A stretch of DNA of 64,000 bases, from assembly GCA_018970765.1 (NCBI GenBank), contig JAGWVT010000001.1, positions 1 through 64,000 of the forward strand, read 5' to 3'. The notes under the pieces are model-generated. The model was given only the letters and a program-made list of their open reading frames with translations, was not told where the DNA came from and made no database searches. Every line of letters starts with the position of its first letter. Within the stretch, counting starts at the first letter, position 1. This document shows positions 41,887-50,479 of the stretch, piece after piece. Made by a program: the position numbers and the translations under genes. The stretch comes from Actinomycetales bacterium (GTDB taxonomy: Bacteria > Actinomycetota > Actinomycetes > S36-B12).

Positions 41887-43100
41887 CTGAGTCCACAAGC
41901 TCGGTTGGCAGTTCGGTTGACCTAGCCGCGATCGCAGCCGCGTTCGGCCAGCGACTCCATGCAATCGGTGTGCCGGTGACGCCAGAGCACAGTGCTCGCT
42001 TCGCCGCGAGCGTGCAGGCAGCGAATCCACGGACGCTTCCGCAGCTGTACTGGCTGGCGCGCATAACGCTGGTCAGTCACCGTGATCAACTTCCTGGATT
42101 CGATTTGCTGTTCGACCAAATGTTTCGCGGCATCCTCATGCTGTCGCAGGCCGGACCAGGTGGCGACCCAGCAGGCGTTCCGGCCGCACTGCCAACACTG
42201 CCTCCCACCGGGCAGCATGCCCCTCGTACCCAGGGTGCGCAGCACCACCCGGGGGATGGCGCGCTCATTACCAGTTCCACACCAGGACCGGTTGCCGACG
42301 AGCAGGATGCCGTCGGTGACGACCCCAGCCTGCTGGCCGCGGCAAGTGCACAGGAGCGGCTCGGCAATCGTGACTTCGCGACGTTGACCGTCGAGGAGAC
42401 TTCACAGATCCGTCGATTGATCGAAGATCTGCCGATGGTGCTGCCGCGAAGATCGGGCCGTCGAACGTATCGCGCGCAGCGCGGCCAGGCCCTGGACCTG
42501 CGTGCCACGCTGCGCCGAGCCCACCGCAGTGCCGGGGATCCACTGCATCTGGTCCGACGCCGGCGGCGCACCAAGCCGCGTCGACTGGTGCTGCTTGCCG
42601 ATGTCTCCGGTTCCATGGAGCCCTATTCCCGCGCCTACCTCCACTTGCTTCGCGGCGCGGTACTCGCCCTGCGCGCGGAGGCATTCGTCTTCGCAACGCG
42701 CCTGACACGCCTTTCCCGACCGCTGGCTCAGGGCAGCACGGATGCGGCCTACCAACAGGTCGCTGCCAAGGCGGGTGACTGGTCGGGTGGCACTCGTCTG
42801 GGTGCCTGCCTGCTGGAATTCGTAGAGCGCCATGGGCGCCGGGGCATGGCACGGGGTGCGGTTGTCGTGGTGGTCTCCGATGGCTGGGAGATCGAGGACC
42901 CCGCCCTGGTCGGGGAGGCGATGGCTCGGCTGCGGCGCCTGGCACACCATGTCATCTGGGTAAACCCGCGCCAGGCGGCCGAGGGCTATCAGCCCCTGGT
43001 CGGGGGAATGGCCGCCGCAATTCCGTATGTGGACACATTCGTGAGCGGGCACAGTGTCGATGCCCTCGGGCAGGTGGTGGATGCCATCGCTGCTGCCTAG
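41883..43100 (+). CDS. VWA-domain protein, CoxE-like
   Basis: A 405-residue protein. A helical N-terminal region and an acidic/Arg-rich middle (LPRRSGRRTYRAQRGQALD) are followed by a von Willebrand A domain with a complete MIDAS motif (VLLADVSGSMEPYSRAYL; later GDWSGGTRLG and VVVSDGWEIED). CoxE partners CoxD in copper insertion into CO dehydrogenase. TTG 41883 overlaps the ATPase stop (TTGA), so the pair is coupled. It is the last gene of this transcript, ahead of a hairpin. Confidence 0.88.
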   Translation: MTESTSSVGSSVDLAAIAAAFGQRLHAIGVPVTPEHSARFAASVQAANPRTLPQLYWLARITLVSHRDQLPGFDLLFDQMFRGILMLSQAGPGGDPAGVPAALPTLPPTGQHAPRTQGAQHHPGDGALITSSTPGPVADEQDAVGDDPSLLAAASAQERLGNRDFATLTVEETSQIRRLIEDLPMVLPRRSGRRTYRAQRGQALDLRATLRRAHRSAGDPLHLVRRRRRTKPRRLVLLADVSGSMEPYSRAYLHLLRGAVLALRAEAFVFATRLTRLSRPLAQGSTDAAYQQVAAKAGDWSGGTRLGACLLEFVERHGRRGMARGAVVVVVSDGWEIEDPALVGEAMARLRRLAHHVIWVNPRQAAEGYQPLVGGMAAAIPYVDTFVSGHSVDALGQVVDAIAAA

Positions 43101-43101
43101 T

Positions 43102-43123
43102 ACCCAGGGCGCAAAGCCTGGGT
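43102..43123 (+). terminator. Terminator-like hairpin between coxE-like gene and moeA
   Basis: ACCCAGG (43102-43108) pairs with CCTGGGT (43117-43123) around an eight-base loop, starting two bases after the coxE-like stop codon. There is no T tract, common for high-GC terminators. It precedes the moeA promoter. Confidence 0.5.
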
Positions 43124-43136
43124 GAGCCTGGCTCCA

Positions 43137-43142
43137 TAGGGT
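43137..43142 (+). promoter_or_regulatory. -10 box (TAGGGT) for a leaderless moeA mRNA
   Basis: TAGGGT-GTCGTC-ATG: TANNNT ends six bases before the moeA start codon, with no ribosome site between. Confidence 0.62.
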
Positions 43143-43148
43143 GTCGTC

Positions 43149-44405
43149 ATGCCTGGGCAGCGACGCACGGAAATCACTCCGCCGTTGCTCGGGGTCGACA
43201 CCTACCTGGCGAACGTGCTGGACCAAGTGGGGCCGTTGCCGCCCATCGGCCTTTCTCTCCTTGATGCCAGTGGCTGCGTGCTGGCAGCCGATATTCATGC
43301 TGCGCACCCATTGCCGAGCTTCGACAACTCATCGATGGACGGCTACGCCGTCATCGCGGCGGACGTCGCCGCAGCTACCCGACAGCAGCCGGTGCGCTTG
43401 CGCGTTGTCGATGACGTGCCCGCCGGCTTCGTGGCCACCGAGTCAGTGCAACCTGGAACGGCGGTTCGCATCATGACTGGCGCCCCCGTGCCGGAGGGTG
43501 CCGATGCCGTGGTTCAGGTGGAGCGGACCGATGGTGGCGAGCGTGTGGTTGCGATCCGCGAACCGGTGCCACCGGGAGCGAATATTCGTCGCCTCGGTGA
43601 GGACGTGCTCTCCGGTGAGGTGGTGCTGCGAGCCGGCACGCTGCTTACTGAGCGGCAGATCGCATTGCTGGCGGCCTTGGGCCATGACTCGGTTCAAGTG
43701 CATCCGCGCCCACGTGTCGTGGTGCTGTCGACGGGCTCGGAACTGGTTGAGCCCGGGGGCGAACTTCGTAAAGGTCTGATCCACGATTCCAACAGTTTTC
43801 TACTCGTCGCGGCCACGCTGGCAGCTGGCGCCATCGCCTATCGACTACCACCGCTGGTGGACGACGAGGAACTCGTCCTGACGACCCTGCAGGATCAACT
43901 CCACCGCGCCGACCTGGTGTTGACCACTGGTGGAGTGAGCATGGGGGCATACGACCCGGTGAAGGCCGCCTTGAAAACCCTAGGCACCTTTACCTTCACC
44001 AAGGTCGCGATGAATCCAGGTATGCCGCAGGGCTTCGGAGTACTGCAGGACGGCTCTCCGCGCGGACTACCGGTGTTGACGCTGCCAGGTAATCCCGTCA
44101 GTGCCTTCGTCTCCTTCGAGGCGTTTGGGCGACCACTCATTCGCACGCTACAGGGCCGGGCGCAGATCCATCGCCCTGCGGTCCGAGCGCTCGCCGCCTG
44201 CGACTTCCGCTCGCCGGCGGGCAAGCGACAATTCGCGCGTGGTCGGTTCACATCGACGTCGCCGCTCGCGGTAGAGCCGGTTGGGGGCCAAGGATCGCAT
44301 GTATTAGGGGGACTGGCGCTGGCGGAATGCCTCATCGTCGTACCGGAGGATGTCACCGAAGTCTCCGCAGGCAGCCCAGTGACCGTGTGGGACCTACGGA
44401 CTTAA
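43149..44405 (+). CDS. moeA: Molybdopterin molybdenumtransferase MoeA
   Basis: A 418-residue MoeA. Signatures are PLPSFDNSSMDGYAV, RIMTGAPVPEGADAVV, VVVLSTGSELVEPG, LVLTTGGVSMGAYDPVK and the GNPVSAFVSFEAF block. It inserts molybdate into adenylated molybdopterin. Starts at ATG 43149 under its own leaderless promoter and leads the moeA-moaC-mogA transcript; moaC follows within about 20 bases. Confidence 0.95.
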   Translation: MPGQRRTEITPPLLGVDTYLANVLDQVGPLPPIGLSLLDASGCVLAADIHAAHPLPSFDNSSMDGYAVIAADVAAATRQQPVRLRVVDDVPAGFVATESVQPGTAVRIMTGAPVPEGADAVVQVERTDGGERVVAIREPVPPGANIRRLGEDVLSGEVVLRAGTLLTERQIALLAALGHDSVQVHPRPRVVVLSTGSELVEPGGELRKGLIHDSNSFLLVAATLAAGAIAYRLPPLVDDEELVLTTLQDQLHRADLVLTTGGVSMGAYDPVKAALKTLGTFTFTKVAMNPGMPQGFGVLQDGSPRGLPVLTLPGNPVSAFVSFEAFGRPLIRTLQGRAQIHRPAVRALAACDFRSPAGKRQFARGRFTSTSPLAVEPVGGQGSHVLGGLALAECLIVVPEDVTEVSAGSPVTVWDLRT

Positions 44406-44422
44406 GGGTGGCGGATTTAGGG

Positions 44423-44905
44423 ATGGCTGGAGTGGAAGCAGGGTTCAATCATCTCGATGCACAAGGCCATGCACGCATGGTGGACGTCACCGAGAAGGAC
44501 GTGACGGTACGCACCGCGTCTGCAGAGGGCTTCGTTCGCCTTGCCGCATCGACGGTACTGGCGCTCAGGGACGGTGCGGTGCCCAAGGGCGATGCAATTG
44601 CCGTCGCTCGTATCGCCGGAATCGCGGCAGCCAAGCGCACGCCTGATCTGATCCCGCTTTGTCACCCCATTGCAATCCACGCAGTTTCCGTCGAACTCGA
44701 AGTGCAGGACGACGGTGTGGCAATTGCGGCAACCGTTCGCACTGCCGATCGCACCGGGGTAGAGATGGAGGCACTGACCTGCGTCACCGTCGCCGCGCTG
44801 GCCCTCATAGACATGGTGAAGGCACTCGACCGGGCAGCCACGATCACCGACGTGTGTGTGGTGAGCAAGTCTGGCGGCAGGTCGGGGACGTGGACGCGAT
44901 CATGA
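44423..44905 (+). CDS. moaC: Cyclic pyranopterin monophosphate synthase MoaC
   Basis: A 160-residue MoaC with FNHLDAQGHARMVDVTEKD, the active-site IPLCHPIAIHAVSVE and TGVEMEALTCVTVAALALIDMVKAL. It converts the MoaA product into cyclic pyranopterin monophosphate. The start is either ATG 44423 or GTG 44408; neither has a well-spaced ribosome site. It overlaps mogA by ATGA. Confidence 0.94.
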   Translation: MAGVEAGFNHLDAQGHARMVDVTEKDVTVRTASAEGFVRLAASTVLALRDGAVPKGDAIAVARIAGIAAAKRTPDLIPLCHPIAIHAVSVELEVQDDGVAIAATVRTADRTGVEMEALTCVTVAALALIDMVKALDRAATITDVCVVSKSGGRSGTWTRS

Positions 44906-45414
44906 CTGAGTCCGGCCAGCCCAGTACCTTTCGCGCTCGAGTCGTCACCGTGTCGACGCGGACTGCTGCAGGTGTTTTCGACGATCGCTCTGGCCCGATC
45001 CTTGTTGCCGGACTCGGTGAACTGGGCCTGCTGGTCGAAGGTCCCGTCGTGGTGGCCGACGGGGAACCGGTTGGCGTGGCGCTCCGCGAAGCCATCGATG
45101 AGCGCATCGACGTGGTCGTCACCACTGGTGGGACCGGCTGCACCCCCACCGACCGCACTCCGGAGCAGACCCAGCCACTCATCGATCGTCCAGTGCCAGG
45201 GATTGCTGAAGCAATTCGCGCCTTTGGTGTCGCCCAGGGGGTTCCCACGGCCGCACTGTCACGCGGCGTCGCCGGGTTTGCAGGGCAGACGTTGTTGATC
45301 AATCTGCCTGGGTCAGCAGGTGGTGCGCGAGATGGGCTCAATGTCCTTTGCGGCCTGCTCGTGCATGCCCTCGAGCAAAACCTCGGCTCAGATCACCGAC
45401 GAGTCAACGGATGA
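44902..45414 (+). CDS. mog: Molybdopterin adenylyltransferase MogA/MoaB-type
   Basis: A 170-residue protein. VVTVSTRTAAGVFDDRSGP, VVVTTGGTGCTPTDRTPEQT and LINLPGSAGGARDGL are the family motifs. It adenylates molybdopterin before MoeA inserts molybdate. ATG 44902 overlaps the moaC stop; its own stop overlaps the dacB-like start (ATGA), which joins the Moco genes to the next block. Confidence 0.92.
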   Translation: MTESGQPSTFRARVVTVSTRTAAGVFDDRSGPILVAGLGELGLLVEGPVVVADGEPVGVALREAIDERIDVVVTTGGTGCTPTDRTPEQTQPLIDRPVPGIAEAIRAFGVAQGVPTAALSRGVAGFAGQTLLINLPGSAGGARDGLNVLCGLLVHALEQNLGSDHRRVNG

Positions 45415-46757
45415 GGCCCCAGACTCGACAGGTAACAACGACCGCAGCAGCCCTGCTGCTGAGCCTGAGTTGTGCTGTTCTCGGTGTCCCTGCTGCTGCA
45501 GACCAACCCGGTCCGCCACCCGCCGGCGCGGCAGCAGTGCTCACGCCGACGATCGTTGTAGGCAGCACCGCTCCACTGCCTACGACAGCGGGTTTACGCA
45601 GCCAGTTGCAGGGGCTAATCAAAGGGCCCGGTCTTGGCAATGTCGCGATCGTCGTCGCTGACCCGTCATCGAACACAGTGCTTTTTGAGCGTCGCTCCGC
45701 CTCAACGCGCACCCCCGCGTCGACCTTGAAACTCCTTACCGCGGCTGCGGCTCTGACTCTGCTGGGCACTGAGCAACGCCTAGCAACCCGAGTGGTCGTC
45801 GAGGAATCCACGCTGACACTCATCGGTGGTGGTGACGCGACGCTGGTACGCGGCAAGAGTTCGAATCCACCCTGGGAAGATTCGGCGTCACTGCGCAAAT
45901 TGGCGCGAGCCGTTGCGGAGCAGATTGGCGAATCATCAGTTCGCCTGCAGTACGACGACACGTTGTTCACCGGTCCGGCATTGGCGCCGGGCTGGTCGAA
46001 CTCGTTTCCCGCCGACGGTGTGGTCGCTCCCGTTAGTGCACTCATGGTCGATGCGGGGCGCACTAGTCCGTCCGCGCTTTCCCGAGTCCAAGACCCTGCA
46101 CGGCAGGCTGCTGATGTCTTTGCACAATTGCTACGTGCTGAGGGCGTCAAGGTACGCGCGATTCGTCCCGGCGAGGCCAGTCAAGATGCCACTGAGATTG
46201 CGCGCGTGGAGTCTGCGCCGATGATTGATCTGGTGCAGCGGATGTTGACCGAGTCGGACAACGATCTGGCTGAATCGTTGGGACACCTTGTTGGCAAGGC
46301 GGCCGGATTCGACGCCAGCTTCGCGGGGGGCGCTCAGGCCACGATGCAGGTTGCCGAGGACTTGGGGTTGACCACCGACCGCCTTCAGGTGGTCGACGCC
46401 AGTGGGCTGTCGTCACGCAATGCACTGTTACCTGCCACGCTCGTGGAACTGCTGAGCATGGTTGCCACCGGCGCGGACTCCCGACTTGGGCCCATCGCCC
46501 CTGGCTTGGCCGTCGCAGGCGGCACGGGCACCTTGGCGGATCGCTACCGCGAGCGCAGCGCCCGACCGGCGGCGGGATTGGTGCGCGCCAAAACGGGAAC
46601 GCTGACCTCGGTGGTGGCACTAACGGGATCGGTTCGTGACGTTGATGGCCGCGTCCTGGTCTTCGCGTTCTTGGCTGAGAAGGTTTCGGATATCGAGGCG
46701 GCACGGCGTACGGTGGATGCAATGGCCGCTCGACTTGCTGAATGTGGGTGTCGCTGA
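45411..46757 (+). CDS. dacB: D-alanyl-D-alanine carboxypeptidase/endopeptidase (PBP4, DacB type)
   Basis: A 448-residue penicillin-binding protein with an N-terminal signal sequence (LLLSLSCAVLGVPAAA). All three motifs are present: STLK in RTPASTLKLLTA (nucleophilic Ser), SDN in TESDNDLAES, and KTG in VRAKTGTLTSV. It trims peptidoglycan stem peptides outside the cell. ATG 45411 overlaps the mog stop; the frame is open upstream within mog but begins there without a signal peptide. Confidence 0.92.
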   Translation: MRPQTRQVTTTAAALLLSLSCAVLGVPAAADQPGPPPAGAAAVLTPTIVVGSTAPLPTTAGLRSQLQGLIKGPGLGNVAIVVADPSSNTVLFERRSASTRTPASTLKLLTAAAALTLLGTEQRLATRVVVEESTLTLIGGGDATLVRGKSSNPPWEDSASLRKLARAVAEQIGESSVRLQYDDTLFTGPALAPGWSNSFPADGVVAPVSALMVDAGRTSPSALSRVQDPARQAADVFAQLLRAEGVKVRAIRPGEASQDATEIARVESAPMIDLVQRMLTESDNDLAESLGHLVGKAAGFDASFAGGAQATMQVAEDLGLTTDRLQVVDASGLSSRNALLPATLVELLSMVATGADSRLGPIAPGLAVAGGTGTLADRYRERSARPAAGLVRAKTGTLTSVVALTGSVRDVDGRVLVFAFLAEKVSDIEAARRTVDAMAARLAECGCR

Positions 46758-47800
46758 TGACGAAGTCTGAGACCTTCTCGCTGCTCCCGGTGAATCAGTT
46801 CGATCACTTCTATCGGGGCGGTGATCGCATCGGTGCGCTGCGCCACGGCCCGGGTGGCCCGCAGCGGCCCGAAGAGTGGCTGGGTTCGACCACCGAGCGT
46901 TTCGGTCAGTCTCCGGCGGGGCTGTCGACGCTAGCCGATGGCCGCCTGTTGCGAGACGCGATCGAAGCGGATCCGCAGATGTGGTTGGGGTCGGCGCACA
47001 TCGAGCGGTACGGCAGCAGCGTCGAGGTTCTCGTCAAGCTCCTAGATCTCGGTCAGCGCTTGCCGGTGCATCTGCACCCCAATCGCGCTTTTGCCAAAGA
47101 GCACCTCGGGCTGGCACATGGCAAGACGGAAGCTTGGTACGTGCTGGATGCACCCCCGGGCGCACGTGTTGGCGTCGGATTCGCAGAGCAAATGAGTCTG
47201 GAGCAGGTACGAACCTGGGTTGGCAACCGCGATAGTGCTGCGCTGCTTGCTGCACTGCGCACTCGCGAGGTGAAGCCTGGTGACGCCATGCTGGTTCCTG
47301 CCGGCCTGCCACATACCGTGCAGGACGGTGTGTTCGTCCTCGAACTGCAGGAACCCACCGACCTGTCGATTCTGCTGGAATGGGCGGACTTCGCCGTCGA
47401 TGGGGAAAAGGACGGCCACCTAGACCTTGGCTTCGACATCGCACTGCAGGCCGTCGACCTTGCCGCAGTTTCGGACAGTGACCTCGATCGCCTCGTGGTG
47501 CCAGCAGAACAACTGCAGGGTTCAGGCCTGCATTCGGTCTTTCCCGCGCAGGCTGATCCCTACTTCCGCGCCCAACGCCTCAACGCGCAGATCGAGCCGG
47601 TGGCGGTGGATGCCGGCTTCGCAATCGTGCTGGTTCTTGAGGGACACGGATCACTGACCTCGCGCGACGATGCCATTGATGTGCGCCGCGGTGATGTCGT
47701 GCTGGTGCCGCATGGGATTGGCGATTGGGTCTGTGGCGCTGGACTGGTTGCGGTGGCCTGCCGACCGCCCGCAGCGGAAGCCACCGGTACTGCGCGATGA
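46757..47800 (+). CDS. Class I mannose-6-phosphate isomerase-like cupin protein
   Basis: A 347-residue cupin protein. The zinc-site region is LPVHLHPNRAFAKEHLG, then GKTEAWYVLDAPPGARV and MLVPAGLPHTVQDGVFVLELQEPTDLS, in the order of type I phosphomannose isomerases. These interconvert mannose-6-phosphate and fructose-6-phosphate. Its isomerase activity is likely but not certain, because shorter ManA-like proteins may act on other sugar phosphates. ATG 46757 shares a base with the dacB stop (TGATG). Confidence 0.82.
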   Translation: MTKSETFSLLPVNQFDHFYRGGDRIGALRHGPGGPQRPEEWLGSTTERFGQSPAGLSTLADGRLLRDAIEADPQMWLGSAHIERYGSSVEVLVKLLDLGQRLPVHLHPNRAFAKEHLGLAHGKTEAWYVLDAPPGARVGVGFAEQMSLEQVRTWVGNRDSAALLAALRTREVKPGDAMLVPAGLPHTVQDGVFVLELQEPTDLSILLEWADFAVDGEKDGHLDLGFDIALQAVDLAAVSDSDLDRLVVPAEQLQGSGLHSVFPAQADPYFRAQRLNAQIEPVAVDAGFAIVLVLEGHGSLTSRDDAIDVRRGDVVLVPHGIGDWVCGAGLVAVACRPPAAEATGTAR

Positions 47801-47824
47801 AGGCTTGAGCATGATGGGTGGCGA

Positions 47825-48844
47825 ATGACGCGACAGGTGATCGACTGGAATCTCGCCCAGTCGATCGGTATTCGCTTCGCGCCGAAGGGCCCCGAGCTCG
47901 ATCGAGACAGCACCTTCGCGACCGTATCGATGTTGCGTGAATTGGCCGCCGAAGCGGTGGAGTTGGTGGCGGGAGTCACCGAACTTCAGGTGCCGGGTGG
48001 CCCGGCCGCGGTGGTGGTGGACCGTCCCCGGTGGATCCAGGCGAACATCGCTGGATTGCGGGACGGTGTCGGCCCGCTGCTGACACAGTCATCAATGGCG
48101 TCGATCCTGCCGGCAGTGAGCTCGGGAGCTGCAGCTGTCCAGATTGGTGCGGCGTTAGCCTGGCTTTCAACCCGTGTCCTGGGTCAGTTCGAAGTGTTCG
48201 CCCGGGGTCAGCAGCCTGGTCAGTTATTGCTGCTGGCGCCCACGATCGTCAACGTCGAACGGCAGCTGGGCGTACCGGAGCGCGACTTCCGCCTCTGGGT
48301 ATGCCTGCATGAAGAGGCCCATCGTTTGCAGTTCGCTGCCGCACCCTGGTTGACGCAGTACCTGCTTGAACAGCTCAAGATCTTCCTCGACGCTGGTGAC
48401 GAGGACGCACTCACCGTGGTGCGCCGCCTGGCCAGCGGTGTGCGATCACGCCAAGGATCCTGGCTGGAACAGGTGCAGGCACCAGCGCAGCGTCAGGCTT
48501 TCGGCAGCATGACCGCGGTCATGTCACTGCTTGAAGGTCACGCTGACGTTGTCATGGATGCCGTGGGTCCAACAGTCATCCCGAGCCTGGCAACAATTCG
48601 TCAGCGATTCGAAGCTCGCCGCGATCATGCAGTTGGATTGAACGCGATCATCCGTCGCGTCCTAGGTATGGATCTCAAACTGCGTCAGTATCGAGAAGGT
48701 GCCGCATTCGTCCGCCAGGTTCAGTCGCAGGTGGGCGTGGCCGGACTCAATGCCGTCTGGTCCTCGCGCAGCAACCTGCCAACAGCGGCCGAGATCGGTG
48801 ATCCGGCAGCGTGGGTACGTCGGGTACATCCCGTTCTGGTGTGA
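47825..48844 (+). CDS. Zinc-dependent metalloprotease-like protein (DUF2342)
   Basis: A 339-residue protein of the actinobacterial DUF2342 zincin family. The HExxH motif is CLHEEAHRLQF near residue 163, and a downstream LLEGHADVVMDAVGP supplies the third-ligand Glu/His region. The start VDRPRWIQANIAGL is also typical. The family was once linked by phylogenetic profile to coenzyme F420; the substrate is unknown. It usually sits beside tilS, as here: its stop overlaps tilS as GTGA. Confidence 0.88.
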   Translation: MTRQVIDWNLAQSIGIRFAPKGPELDRDSTFATVSMLRELAAEAVELVAGVTELQVPGGPAAVVVDRPRWIQANIAGLRDGVGPLLTQSSMASILPAVSSGAAAVQIGAALAWLSTRVLGQFEVFARGQQPGQLLLLAPTIVNVERQLGVPERDFRLWVCLHEEAHRLQFAAAPWLTQYLLEQLKIFLDAGDEDALTVVRRLASGVRSRQGSWLEQVQAPAQRQAFGSMTAVMSLLEGHADVVMDAVGPTVIPSLATIRQRFEARRDHAVGLNAIIRRVLGMDLKLRQYREGAAFVRQVQSQVGVAGLNAVWSSRSNLPTAAEIGDPAAWVRRVHPVLV

Positions 48845-49851
48845 ACGTGTCTGGCCGACCGGTCCACCCGCGCTTGCGTTCGGCAGTCCTGGATTGCCTC
48901 AGTGATCTGGCAGCCGGTGACCACGTTTTGGTGGCCTGCTCGGGCGGTCCAGATTCACTCGCGCTGGCTGCGGCCACTGCTCAGGTCACACGTGAACGAA
49001 ATCTGATCGGCGTAGCGGTCATCATTGATCACCGACTGCAAGCTGGCTCGGATCAGGTGGCCGCGCAGGCTGCCTCGGCCTGTCGGCTCCTCGGCCTTGA
49101 TCGCGCCGAAGTGATCACTGTGTCGGTTACTGCGGATGGTGGACCTGAAGCAGCAGCGCGAACTGCGCGATACTCGGCTCTGCGTGCTTGCGCGGAACAG
49201 AACGGTTCGCGCGTGGTCCTTCTCGCGCACACAATGGACGATCAAGCCGAGACTGTCCTGCTGCGCCTGGCGCGTGGATCGGGCGCGCGGTCGTTAGCTG
49301 CGATGGCGTCGCAGCAGGGCATTTATCGACGGCCCTTTCTTGATCTACCGCGCGCCGTAGTCCATGAAGGATGCCGGCAGGCATTGGCGCCGCTCAAACT
49401 GGAGCCCTGGCGTGATCCGCACAACGACGACTCGCGCTTTGCTCGAGTTCGAGTGCGCGCAGTGCTGGCCGACCTTGTGCAGGCACTCGGACCGGGTGTC
49501 ATCCCAGGCTTGGCGCGCTCCGCAGCGTTGCTGCGTGATGACGCAGATGCGCTCGATGAGCAGGCGAGCGCGTGGATTGCCAGCAATGTGACGACCACGC
49601 AAGGTGACCAGCCGCAGGACAGCGCCCTGTCGATCGAAGGGCTGCTAGCAATTCCCCGGGCACTTCGCACGCGCATCATTCGGGCGAGTTGCCTAGCGGC
49701 TGGTTGCCCAGCCACTGACCTGGATCGTGCGCATATCGACGACGTAGAGCGTCTGGTGACGCATTGGCATGGCCAAGGGGAGATCGCTCTGCCTGGGCGA
49801 GTACGGGCCTGGCGCGACTATGGAAGGCTGCGCATCCATGGACGCCAGTGA
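48841..49851 (+). CDS. tilS: tRNA(Ile)-lysidine synthase TilS
   Basis: A 336-residue N-type ATP pyrophosphatase with the PP-loop [13 protein letters not shown] (Ser34-Ser39), [36 protein letters not shown] and RPFLDLPRA followed by [18 protein letters not shown]. It converts C34 of tRNA-Ile(CAU) to lysidine so it reads AUA. The C-terminal domain is short, as in actinobacteria. Essential in most bacteria. It overlaps hpt by 14 bases. Confidence 0.94.
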   Translation: MNVSGRPVHPRLRSAVLDCLSDLAAGDHVLVACSGGPDSLALAAATAQVTRERNLIGVAVIIDHRLQAGSDQVAAQAASACRLLGLDRAEVITVSVTADGGPEAAARTARYSALRACAEQNGSRVVLLAHTMDDQAETVLLRLARGSGARSLAAMASQQGIYRRPFLDLPRAVVHEGCRQALAPLKLEPWRDPHNDDSRFARVRVRAVLADLVQALGPGVIPGLARSAALLRDDADALDEQASAWIASNVTTTQGDQPQDSALSIEGLLAIPRALRTRIIRASCLAAGCPATDLDRAHIDDVERLVTHWHGQGEIALPGRVRAWRDYGRLRIHGRQ

Positions 49852-50392
49852 CCTCGGATCCGACTTGGACCACGTACTGCTCTCAGAGGAGCAGATCCTC
49901 GGACGGCTGGCCGAGATGGCGGCCCAGGTGGAGGCTGACTACGCGGGACGAGACCTGCTACTAGTGGGTGTACTCAAGGGGGCCGTCATGGTGATGGCGG
50001 ACCTGTCGCGGGCCTTCACCCGATCCATCGACATGGACTGGATGGCGATCTCGTCCTATGGCTCCGGGACGAAGTCAAGTGGTGTGCTGCGGATTCTCAA
50101 GGACTTAGATGGCGACATCGCAGGTCGAAATGTGCTGCTCTGCGAGGACGTTCTGGACTCTGGCCTGACGCTCTCCTGGTTGCTGCGAAATCTCAGCTCC
50201 CGGGGCCCGGCATCCGTGGAGTTGCTCACACTGCTGCGAAAGCCGGATGCCATTAAGGTCGAAGTGCACCCCAAATACGTGGGGTTCGACATCCCAAATG
50301 AGTTCGTGGTCGGGTACGGACTCGACTTCGCTCAGCAGTACCGCAACCTGCGCTGCGTGGGAACGCTCGCCCCGCATGTCTACGGAGGGTGA
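49838..50392 (+). CDS. hpt: Hypoxanthine phosphoribosyltransferase
   Basis: A 184-residue purine salvage enzyme. [17 protein letters not shown], the [11 protein letters not shown] loop and the PRPP-binding [14 protein letters not shown] are diagnostic, as is [25 protein letters not shown] near the end. It forms IMP (and often GMP) from hypoxanthine or guanine. ATG 49838 lies within the end of tilS; the tilS-hpt-ftsH order is conserved widely. Confidence 0.95.
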   Translation: MDASDLGSDLDHVLLSEEQILGRLAEMAAQVEADYAGRDLLLVGVLKGAVMVMADLSRAFTRSIDMDWMAISSYGSGTKSSGVLRILKDLDGDIAGRNVLLCEDVLDSGLTLSWLLRNLSSRGPASVELLTLLRKPDAIKVEVHPKYVGFDIPNEFVVGYGLDFAQQYRNLRCVGTLAPHVYGG

Positions 50393-50467
50393 GCACGCTT
50401 CGCTCACGGCGCAGCGCCGAAGGTCCCCAGCACCGGATTGCCGGAGGTACCAGGCGTCCTGCCGTAG

Positions 50468-50473
50468 TACCTT
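50468..50473 (+). promoter_or_regulatory. -10 box (TACCTT) for a leaderless ftsH mRNA
   Basis: TACCTT-GACGGG-GTG: TANNNT ending six bases before the ftsH GTG. The gap after hpt is 87 bases, so ftsH appears to have its own promoter. Confidence 0.6.
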
Positions 50474-50479
50474 GACGGG

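Noticed and set aside
44659-44901. N-terminal extension of the Mog protein
   Set aside because: It lies fully within moaC, and ATG 44902 gives the standard ATGA coupling and normal length.
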